Source: Larix sibirica (Eukaryota > Streptophyta > Pinopsida > Pinales > Pinaceae). Taken from it: 10,060 nucleotides of DNA. Below the pieces are notes generated by a model. That model was not told the DNA's origin, searched no databases, and worked only from the letters and a program-made list of their open reading frames with translations. A program made the translations under genes and the position numbers. The stretch is from assembly GCA_004151065.3 (NCBI GenBank), contig NWUY0300019772.1, positions 1 through 10,060 on the forward strand, written 5' to 3'. Below are positions 1-7,710 of this stretch, piece after piece; within the stretch, counting starts at the first letter, position 1, and the number at the start of each line of letters is the position of its first letter.

Positions 1-536
1 ATTACGACTTTTTCCAAGGAAAAAAAAAAAATGCTAGAGTGCAAAGTAACCTAATTAATATATAACAATAATTTTATCAATCTTTAAATACCTTAAAATA
101 AATATTTTAATAAAATCAAAAATATACAAAAGAAAATATACAAAATTGAAATAATCTTACAAAATTATGTAAATTTGTATTAATAATTATTGAAAAAAGT
201 AGGGATTTAAGTTTTAGAAATAAATAAAAATTGTTTATTCTATAAGCTTTCCATGGAGGAATTTATGAAAACAAGTATTTGGTATTTAAAAACAGTTGAG
301 TAAAATCAACAACAACAAAATTACAAAAAGATGTAGATCCCCAGTCCAAAAGAGAAACTAAACGTATTTTTAGAAGAAACATTCATACCATATACAGTCT
401 TCCATAATTTCAAGTCTAAATCCATATAACTACATACTACTATGCTATTATAGATCTTGATAAACTACCCTAGTAGTAATAAACAAATAAACTAGCTAGA
501 ACTATGATCATTATGCATGACCTATTCTTTAGCATT
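1..536. other. AT-rich flank, no gene seen
   Basis: The first 240 bases are extremely AT-rich, with many short A and T runs and no reading frame worth calling. Bases 240-536 lie just downstream, on the minus strand, of the broken coding region that ends at 537, so they may be its former 3' untranslated sequence; read on the minus strand they are T-rich with many stops. No terminal repeat, target-site duplication or clear poly(A) tail was found that would mark an element edge. Confidence 0.5.
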
Positions 537-1678
537 TTATGCGGGTTTTTTTTCAGCAAATTCTTCTTCATGTTCCTCCGTACTCAAGATAGCCACTATA
601 GAATGAGAGGGTTGACAAACTGAGGAGCCCTTAGATCCCCTGCTAACGAAGTAGTTTGTAGTTCTAGATTGCTTTGCAACTAATAATTCATCATGTTGAT
701 CCAAAGTGGCCTTAATGGTGTCAATATCATCTTTATAAATAGAAATGCTTCCTTCAACATCATCCAAACGGACATCCGAGTATAAAATTTGTGACAAGAG
801 CTAATGAACATCTTGCTTAGAGTCATCCAGGCGAGAGTCCAAACCTAGAATATGAGTAGTAACACGACGCATTCCCTGCATGAAGCCTTCCATCTGCGAG
901 TTCATTTGGCAAAGATGGTTGTGAATGTCCCTTATATCAGCACAGGTGTCTCTAATTCCATTCCAAATTTCCTAGATTTTCAGCTCCAAATCTAGAGCAG
1001 GCTTCATGATTGTTGAACAAACACCAACCAGAACTAGCATGTCCAAGACTTTCCGAGTTAGCAAAAGAATGGAAACATAACCAGAGGTAAACTAACTCTG
1101 GTAAATTATTCGCACATAGAACAACACAATCAAAATCCACTCCCCCAAGGCATAGGGGAATGCTTCATTAGTCTCTATAACCCACAATACCATCCCCTAA
1201 ACACACTGCAAACCAATGTTCCCCCTCTTCGCTCTTAAGCAAATGCGAATGAAGCTTGAATGAGAAGATGGATGATACATAGCCCAACAAGATTGGCAAG
1301 TAGCCTATAAATCCCTGCTTTTCACACACCTTTGACCAAAATTTGAGAACTACTTTGGCAACAATTTATGATAATGCACTACTGATCCTCAAATTCAACT
1401 ACACGTTTCTTATATGTGATAGCAGAAACTGAAATAAGACTTTTTGTTAAATCGAGAACTAACAAAGCTTTGGTAAAATCAAAAACATCACCTGGATGCA
1501 TTCAAAAAGAGATGGTTCACATTCCAGTCATTGGATTGGTAGCATCATCACCCAATTCACTTGCATACTTCCTCCTTGCTTCTAAAACTTGCCGAAGATA
1601 TTCTCGTTGAAGGTCCCAAGTGAATTTAACACTTGTGTTAATAACAAAGAATGGCGGTGATGTTCATTAAAGGAGGAC
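537..1678 (-). pseudogene. Broken unrecognised coding region with coiled-coil-like tail
   Basis: I do not recognise the family. Three pieces of protein-like sequence follow one another on the minus strand. The first (about 1678-1382) reads WDLQREYLRQVLEARRKYAS, then a stretch with HPGDVFDFTKALLVLDL, interrupted by TGA at 1519-1517 and 1504-1502 and ended by TAG at 1381-1379. The middle (about 1260-955) changes frame, with double stops near 1170. The last (about 970-537) includes IRDIHNHLCQMNSQMEGF and VRLDDVEGSISIYKDDID; its regularly spaced hydrophobic residues between charged ones suggest a coiled coil. This piece has one internal TAG near 804 and a TAA at 537-539. The final frame is quite open, so decay is moderate. 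It lies about 50 bases downstream of the RNase H remnant on the same strand, but no shared frame links them. It could be the 3' part of a plant retroelement or captured gene. Pseudogene status is fairly sure; identity is not. Confidence 0.5.
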
Positions 1679-1725
1679 ATGACACTCCTTCTTGGAAATG
1701 AAAATGGAGTTGATGCACTCCCCAT

Positions 1726-2275
1726 TCAAATGATCAACAAGGGGATCTCAAAGAGTTTATAAGATGTCCGGGGGAACCAACGTGTAGCATGTTGACCCCC
1801 ATTAACGATCATGTCACCTTGTTCCAAAAGAACCGCAATGTTTGCAAGCATATCAGTTGTGCTATTATTGACCCATCGCACATGGAAGAGATGGACTTTA
1901 GGAATTTGAGAAAGGATACTATTGATACAATGCAGCAATCGTCCCACTACTTTTTCTTCATGATATTTTCCCCTTCTAACTTGAGAAATTATTAAAAGAG
2001 ATTCTCCTATGATGGCAAGGGATTGAATGCCAAGAGAAGCAATACTTTTAAGACCCTGGTAGAGAGCATATCCCTCTGCTTGGTTATTTGTAGCTTTCCC
2101 TAGTCCCCATTCAAATGCTGTTACTATATTCCCTCTGAGATCCAATAGAATCCCTCGTGCACCTGCCTCCCCATGTGTGATCCTTATTATTATTATTTTC
2201 TTGGTTCTACAAATGAAGACAATCCATTATAAGCAGCTTGCTCTTACGTCCTGGTTTCAATTCCCATGGAATATG
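1726..2275 (-). pseudogene. RNase H domain remnant (LINE ORF2 3' end, RVT_3 type)
   Basis: In a functional element this domain would cut the RNA strand of RNA-DNA hybrids during reverse transcription. The frame from about 2175 to 1726 shows the family motifs in order: GEAGARGI, FEWGLGKATNNQAEGYALYQ (with the catalytic Glu), a GESLLIISQV segment where GDSLLI is usual (catalytic Asp changed to Glu), and FHVRWVNNSTTDMLAN (with the last catalytic Asp). The first strand lies upstream in another frame: WELKPGRKSKLLIMD fits the usual W-x-P...KLNFDG lead-in, so the first catalytic Asp is probably the D near 2225. A TAG near 2209 and the ATT microsatellite at 2184-2197 then break the frame. No reverse transcriptase was found further upstream, so this is a 5'-truncated or eroded element. 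The family call is strong; the exact 5' limit is an estimate. Confidence 0.85.
2184..2197. repeat. ATT/AAT microsatellite inside the RNase H remnant
   Basis: A run of TTA/ATT triplets interrupts the RNase H reading frame between the segment matching the first catalytic strand and GEAGARGI. The run and its flank add roughly 30 bases compared with the normal family spacing and change the frame from one side to the other. It looks like a local expansion after the element died. Confidence 0.7.
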
Positions 2276-3589
2276 TGTATTATAATAATGATATGGGGAG
2301 CGTATAATGACCTGTCCGAGTTGATTTCCAATGGTAATGTTGGTTTGTTTCTGCATTCATATTGCTATGTTGTCAACATGTTCATGATGTATCTTAATTT
2401 TGTCTTCGTTCTCAAAACCATAATAAATCTTGATAATAATGAGAGCAATTGTGATCATAACCAAGCCAAGCCATGGATAAATTTTATTTTTAAAATTTAT
2501 GCATAACATATATATTTAAAATTCAATTTCTTAACTTTTTACTTATGTGTCTAATAGTCATAGTGTACTATTTAATCAAATAGCATTCAAATTTAAATTT
2601 GCCCAATAATAATATAAAAACAAGTGTCTTTGCTTCTGGGCCTGCTATCAAATATGGAACCATGTGAAGGGAAGCTGATAACTTGCACATGATGATGACC
2701 CATAACAACATGAAAAAATTGCTAGGTTGGTGCATTGAAGCCACCTCGTCGCCCAACCAAAACTAGTACTTGTCAATCAAACCTCAATTAAACACCCTAT
2801 AGACATTTCAACTTGTATTTTTAATTAATTTTTCTCGTTGGCAATAATAGAAATAGTGGTCTCCTCTAATCAAATAGGGAAAAATAGAAATAAAAATAAA
2901 ATAATTGTTTTATGCTAAACCGTACATGTCATGAGGTGTCTTGGCAAAAATTTTGATATGACAACCAATATAAAAATTGAATACGAACCATTTCTAAGTA
3001 GTTTGTTTACATCAAGGAGGATGGATTTCATGTTATGGAAGGGCACACCCAACTCGCAAACGAAAGAGATTTTATGATGGTCGGCTTTGGTCTAGGGTTT
3101 CATGGTTTTTATGTTTGAGGTATGAACCAGGCTCTCCTTTGATGGTTTGAGGTTCATGATTAAGATGATGCTAACTTTTGGACAAGTGTTTTTTATTGGT
3201 GTGGTATGGGACCGACCCCACCGGTGGATCTCTATGTGAGGGTTTTGTGTTGTTTACAAGGCGTCATCTCTATTATTTATTTGGCCTCGTGATTTCTAAG
3301 TCGCCTGAAGTATCTGTCTTGTCAGTCTCTTCCTGGAACTTTGTGGTTCTTTTGTCCATTTTCCCCTTGATTTAGGGTTTAGTGTAGACACCAAAGTGTC
3401 TTATTTGTTATTTATTTCGACACACGATTATATGAAACTTTTAATGCACCCGTCATATCAATCTCTTCCTAGAACGTTGTTGTTCTTTTGTCCAATTAAC
3501 ACATTCCTATGACGCACTCAACCTTAACTACTCTCCATATGGAGGTAATGAGTGAAGGTGTCACATGAGTCATATTTCTTTGATTTATT
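2276..3589. other. AT-rich spacer without a recognisable gene
   Basis: Immediately left of this stretch is the RNase H lead-in; some open minus-strand sequence (about 2276-2330) may be more of the same ORF2, but it has no motif I recognise. Bases 2490-3000 are AT-rich with short A and T runs. Bases 3000-3589 are less AT-rich and lie directly upstream of the plus-strand DUF4283 pseudogene, so part may be that element's old 5' untranslated region. Short open frames here have no family resemblance and were not called. One diverged direct repeat (3322-3500) is listed separately. Confidence 0.5.
3322..3500. repeat. Diverged direct repeat, spacing 136 bp
   Basis: Bases 3322-3363 (beginning TCAGTCTCTTCCTGGAAC) recur at 3458-3499 (beginning TCAATCTCTTCCTAGAAC), with only a handful of differences over about 40 bases. 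Both are preceded by weaker similarity around a TTATTTATTT block. This looks like an old tandem duplication of about 136 bp whose units have diverged. Confidence 0.6.
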
Positions 3590-4510
3590 ATGTCTGAAAC
3601 TCAGTCACCCCTTCTGACCCCACCAATACATTACCTGATGCATTTTCCCATCATTCTTCTTTGAGTTATGTGTCTTCAGAAGAGCATAGACCTAAAGTGC
3701 CGGTAATATTGGTTGGGAATCATTTCATGTTGGGGAGGGGTCTCATAGCTTCATTGATTACTTAGGAGAAGCATCCATACCTGACAAGAAAAGGAAGAAG
3801 ATTAAACATAAACCCTCTGAGTTATGTTTGGCACTAGGTGCAGATGTCTCTATGAATGAGGTTTATACGATGGTGAATAAAGCTCTATTGGGTTGCTTTA
3901 CAGGTAGGCGCACAAGCCTTGTTACTTTTAAGAGATGGACTAGAGAAAACTGGTTTGGTCATTTGAGCCACATGCCATATTGTTATTCTCTGGCCAGAGG
4001 TTGGTTGTGGGTTATCCCACAACAACTGGAAGATACCCACAAAATTTTGAATGGAGTGTGGTAGTGGAATAAAGCCCCATTGAATTTGCAACATTGGATA
4101 GCTTTATTTAATGCTAAGAGGTCCAAATATTACACTTAATCGATTTGGGTCAAGCTTATTGGCCTGCCCCCAGAGCTCTGGACGCTTGATATCTTAGGAA
4201 GGATTGGCGCCCTGCTGGGTACCCACATCTCGGCTGACATAAGCTTTCAAACTTCGGGTATTATGACTGCGGCTAGGATTCTCACCAAGATAGACCCGCT
4301 TCAGGATTTAATGGTTGATTTCAACTTTTTAGTAGGGAGCCATTCCTTTACACATATTTTAGACTATTTAGGACTACCTTTCAAATGTAGTTGTCACTCT
4401 TTGAGCATTTAGTTAAGAAATTTCGCCTGCCTTTTTTAAGAGAGGCCATTGGAAAAGGAAAGATGACTATTACTCTAGGTCTCAAGCCAATGGAACCACC
4501 AGAAATTTAA
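3590..4510 (+). pseudogene. DUF4283-zinc-knuckle ORF1 (gag-like) pseudogene, plus copy
   Basis: Plant LINE ORF1-type protein: a DUF4283 domain followed by a CCHC-like knuckle, thought to bind element RNA. The likely start is ATG 3590, MSETQSP. The Ser/Pro-rich N-terminus then continues in a second frame (NSVTPSDPTNTLPDAF) and a third from about 3723 (EGSHSFIDYLGEASIPDKK), so two small indels have occurred. The core is in one frame from 3723 to about 4405: NKALLGCFTGRRTSLVTFKR, RGWLWVIPQ, HKILNGVW, SIWVKLIGLPPELW, GALLGTHISADISF, ARILTKIDPLQDL. TAG at 4062-4064 replaces an expected Trp and TAA lies at 4137-4139. The knuckle (FKCSCHSL, then after a one-base loss HLVKKFRLPF) has lost spacing and its last Cys. 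The frame ends at TAA 4508-4510. Family call is strong by motifs and by resemblance to the minus copy at 4851-6551. Confidence 0.85.
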
Positions 4511-4850
4511 CATGTTATGATGCCTAGGAACTCTTTGACTTGGGTACTACTAAGGTGGTGTTGTAGTCCTCGAAGAGGGTTTGGTCACACCCACATATAT
4601 ATCTCCTGAATTCTACGGTTTAGGGTCTTCACAAGGGCCAGGAAGATCACTGCCCGTCTCAGTGGTCTCATGCGGCTTCTGATTCTCATAAAGAGTTACC
4701 TGTTTCACATATAACGGATAAGTTATGTACACCTCTTTCTCAGTCTTCTTCATTTTATCTTTTGCATCCTTCCAAACATATCCTTATACTTGGGAAGTCT
4801 TCTTCTTTAGAATGTGGTCTCTTGAATATGTATCCCTATTTTCGAGTACC
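4511..4850. other. Junction between convergent ORF1 remnants, coding strand unclear
   Basis: This is the gap between the last sure motif of the plus-strand ORF1 and the last open codon of the minus-strand ORF1. On the plus strand a Ser/Pro-rich frame is open from about 4625 to 4849 (for example QWSHAASDSHKELPVSH) and resumes to about 4941, as expected for the poorly conserved C-terminal part of such proteins. The minus strand has shorter open pieces. No poly(A), terminal repeat or duplicated target site marks where one element stops and the other begins. Confidence 0.4.
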
Positions 4851-6551
4851 TTAAATATCCTCTACTAGGGTTTCGAAGGATAATCTGTTTGTTAGGGGTT
4901 CTCCATCCCCCTTGAATTTTTCTACCCTATCAAAAGACCGTTGATATCTAGAGACAATGTCAATATTTGCTTTCCCTTAAGCCGTAATAAGATAGGATTT
5001 CCTACTTTTACCACCGGGATTAGGAATGGGCCCCAGGTTTTGCCCTAAAACCCCCACAAGAGGATCTTTAGCACTTTCATGTGACAGTCGAGACCTCATA
5101 TTGTATTTACATTCACTAGACCTTACTCCTGAAAACTCCCCAAGAAAATCACCTTGCGGCGACCTTAAAATCAAAGGGAAAAGTTTCCCAACCGGAGTAT
5201 AGTCACAAGAGCCATACACCAAAGAGCTCTCAGGGTCCTTACCCAAAACCTTAGGAAATTTTAAAACGGTAAAAGAATGTGGGAAGGTAAGAGGCATCAG
5301 AAAGAGTAGTGATTTACCTACTTCAATCGGAGAGTCCGGAGCTAATTCAATAATATCAAATCTGGGTTCAATGTCCTTTTCTACCTCGACTAGTGGATTC
5401 TTCACAACAGTTTCCTTTGCCTTAGGATTGTTGAGTTCTTTCACAAAAGAATAAGAATGGCTCTCAGAATAAGATACCCTAAACTCATCCAAATAAGTAT
5501 TGACATGCTGCTCCTTAGTAATTTCAATATCATACCTCAAATTTGACCCAACAATCCTGACAGTTCTCTTCTGCAAGAATTCATTTTTTGACTTCAAATT
5601 TAACGAGGGGAATTTTCAACCCAGAACTACCTTTTGAAGGGAACAACACAATCGGATAGTACATGTCCATAGATGTGGTAGCGATTACATCTGAAAGGCA
5701 CCGCTTCATAATGAAGCATTTGAGTATGCAAACGATCCCCAATAGTGATGGCCATAGAATCAACTAAACCTTCTTTTAAATCCAGTTTAACCAGTATTTG
5801 AGCAACAGTTACAACCCCAGTCGAAAGATAGGAAAGGTCAACCCTGATAAATTCTCCAACAACATCATCTATAACCTTGAAATTTTGGGGAGACAAAAAA
5901 TCTAAGGGCAGAGTAGGAAGACATACCCATACCATGGATTTATCCAATCTTTCCTTTTGGGCATCGAAAAGAGGGCTCCATCGTTTAAGACATAACAGGG
6001 ATGAATTCCACGATCACACCTCCTACAAAATTTTGTCCACTTCCTCCTTCTATATGAGATTAACAACAATCCATCCCCTTTCTAGTATCAAGTTCAGTAT
6101 TATATCCAAGAGAAGTTCTCCAATTCACATTAATCCATTCTTTGAGAGATTTAAGATTACATCTACGACCAGGAAATCGCCCTACCAAAGTACGCTCTAT
6201 AATATCCACCACTTCATGCATTTGTATCTTGGCCCTCAAAACCAAGTTCAACACAATAAATTTATGCTTAATACACTTCGAAGGTCTTCCTTTGAATGGG
6301 GCCTGAGATACACATATCTTTGTGATGGATGGGGCAGTAAGGGGAACTTAAAGATCTTGATCTAAAGGGTGAGAAAAGGGTACCGACAGACTCGAATAAG
6401 AAGGTGAAAGAGATCCAGAAATATGCTCAAGGTTTTTCCCATCTTCAAGCAATAGATAAGAAAAGTTTGGGACTGATGAATCCTTAATGAGGAGCTTGTC
6501 AGTCATCAAATAGGTGGCAAACTGAATCAATGTGTCGGACATATTAGACAT
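4851..6551 (-). pseudogene. DUF4283-zinc-knuckle ORF1 (gag-like) pseudogene, minus copy
   Basis: Same protein class as the plus copy but a different subfamily. I chose ATG 6551-6549 (MSNMSDTLIQFATYLM), a true ATG in the main frame. Order: N-terminal region to about 6350; a basic patch GRPSKCIKHKFIVLNL; DUF4283 with ERTLVGRFPGRRCNLKSLKE, RGWIVVNLI, KSMVWVCLPTLPLDF, VVGEFIRVDLSYL and AQILVKLDL; then a knuckle, FRCNRYHIYGHVLSDC, in which the second Cys is Tyr. A long acidic linker follows, then a basic tail GGKSRKSYLI and IDIVSRYQRSFDRV, resembling the Arg/Lys-rich C-terminus of plant ORF1 proteins. Lesions: TAA 6350-6348; frameshift near 6075; TAG 6052-6050, TAG 6025-6023, TGA 6016-6014; frameshifts near 5630 and 5585; TAA 4979-4977. 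The frame finally closes at TAA 4853-4851. No ORF2 follows. Confidence 0.88.
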
Positions 6552-6890
6552 CAGAGTAATTGTCAGTTGTTCCACCACCCTTTACATCAAAATACCTAGA
6601 GGAGCTTTTCCAGAAGCAATCTTTAGCTTCCCTAGCTATCGATTTCCATTTCCTTATGCTCAAGGTTTTTCCCATCTTCAAGCAATAGATAAGAAAAGTT
6701 TGGGATTGATGAATCCTTAATGAGGAGCTTGTCAGTCATCAAATAGGTGGCAAATTGAATCAATGTGTCGAACATATTAGACATCAGAGTAATTGTCAAT
6801 TGTTCCACCACCCTTTACATCAAAATACCTAGAGGAGCTTTTCCGGAAGCAATCTTTAGCTTCCCTAGCTATCGATTTCCATTTCCTTAT
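6422..6890. repeat. 233-bp tandem duplication, two copies
   Basis: Copy 1 (about 6422-6654) and copy 2 (about 6655-6890) match base for base with a constant offset of 233 and, by eye, only five differences, all transitions. The short sequence TATG/TAT is shared at the boundaries, as expected for slippage or microhomology-mediated duplication. On the minus strand the unit carries the first part of the ORF1 pseudogene, including its ATG, plus upstream leader. A second ATG therefore lies at 6784. Since 233 is not a multiple of three, the two copies are in different frames. Confidence 0.95.
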
Positions 6891-6935
6891 CGTCTTTCTT
6901 GTGGGGTCGACAAGGACTCTCACACCAAAGCATAG
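6777..6935 (-). other. Short open frame with RKWKSIAREAK, possible ORF1 C-terminal scrap
   Basis: The minus strand is open from about 6935 to a TAA at 6779-6777. It contains VLVDPTRKTIRKWKSIAREA, then a Ser/Gly-rich stretch. A Trp-Lys-x-x-Ala-Arg basic motif is reminiscent of C-terminal parts of plant LINE gag-like proteins, but the match is short. Its last two thirds are repeated in the first copy of the 233-bp duplication, in another frame. It may be a remnant of an older element just upstream of the minus ORF1, or chance. Confidence 0.3.
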
Positions 6936-7302
6936 TTATCCATAAAATCTTAAAACACCATTAAAGAGGCTATAAATGTCTTCTATTAATCTTTATTTCC
7001 ATACAATCCTATTTGCTCGCTAGAATAATTCCAAATTTCTATTCTCAATCCATCACTTATAAATCTTCGTTGTTAATATAGAAAAAAATACCATTATGCT
7101 ATTTGGTTTATGTCTATTTAAAATATAAAAAATGCATACTAAAGAGCACTTTATCATGTCTAATTGTAATCAAACACTAACACCTAAAACATCTTATCAT
7201 ATCTATTATTACACAACACTAATACCTAAAGCTATCATTAATACTCAATAATCTCCAGATAAATTTATAAAAATAATAATAATAAATCACACTAATTTCA
7301 GT

Positions 7303-7463
7303 TTATTTTAATTATGTTTTTTATAAAGTTATTTTGAAATGATCAAGTATTAATGGCAGCTTTATGTATTGTATAATAAAATTAGTATGGTGTATTTTAA
7401 TTATGTTTTTTTATAAAGTTATCTTGAGTTTATCGAGTATTAATGACAACTTTAGGTATTGTT
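7303..7463. repeat. Internal 89-90 bp direct duplication in the foldback element
   Basis: Bases 7303-7377, starting in TTATTTTAATTATG, recur at 7392-7463 with an offset of 89-90. Shared blocks include ATAAAGTTAT and GTATTAATG. The first copy forms the loop of the palindrome and the second is part of the right arm, so the loop arose as a copy of an arm segment. Confidence 0.75.
7445..7463. repeat. Left copy of 19-bp target-site duplication
   Basis: GACAACTTTAGGTATTGTT at 7445-7463 is repeated exactly at 8689-8707. The bases outside differ on both sides. The left arm of the host palindrome contains only one counterpart of this sequence, so the second copy is newly made, as in retroposition. 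Confidence 0.9.
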
Positions 7464-7469
7464 TTTATT
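7464..7469 (-). terminator. AATAAA polyadenylation signal at the 3' end of the insertion
   Basis: The minus strand reads CTTAATAAAAA across the border of the insertion. The hexamer sits at the very end rather than 10-30 bases before it, so it may instead be part of a degraded A-rich tail. Confidence 0.35.
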
Positions 7470-7710
7470 AAGTAAGATAACATTATATTATATATAAAAA
7501 AAGAGTACATAGCAAAAGTATAGGGCTGTCAATGAATTGCCTCGATAACCCAATAGACCCTCGTTCTCCAGAGACTTACAAATATTATAATAGTTTACAA
7601 AACTAGCCTCTATAATAGGCTTAGAGAAACTAATTACCCAGTACATATCGAAACCATAAAGGAAGAATAACATAGAACCAAAAAACAAAGATTCATAATT
7701 AACATGAAAA

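Noticed and set aside
1789-1995. Plus-strand open frame over the RNase H remnant
   Set aside because: Antisense shadow of the clearly recognisable minus-strand RNase H.
2177-2506. Plus-strand open frame of 109 codons
   Set aside because: It lies antisense to the RNase H lead-in, is rich in Ile, Met and Leu from AT-rich DNA, and has no family motif.
3178-3375. Plus-strand open frame of 65 codons
   Set aside because: Not started by ATG, low complexity, ends in the diverged direct repeat, and no recognisable domain.
3885-4094. Minus-strand open frame
   Set aside because: Antisense shadow of the plus-strand DUF4283 domain.
5877-6365. Plus-strand open frame of 162 codons
   Set aside because: It is antisense to the minus-strand DUF4283 domain, whose motifs are unmistakable; the plus translation has no known motif.
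3590-6551. The two ORF1 copies as arms of one inverted repeat or a twin-primed single insertion
   Set aside because: Both copies contain the same protein region with low similarity, so they are two elements from different subfamilies; twin priming would give non-overlapping parts of one element.
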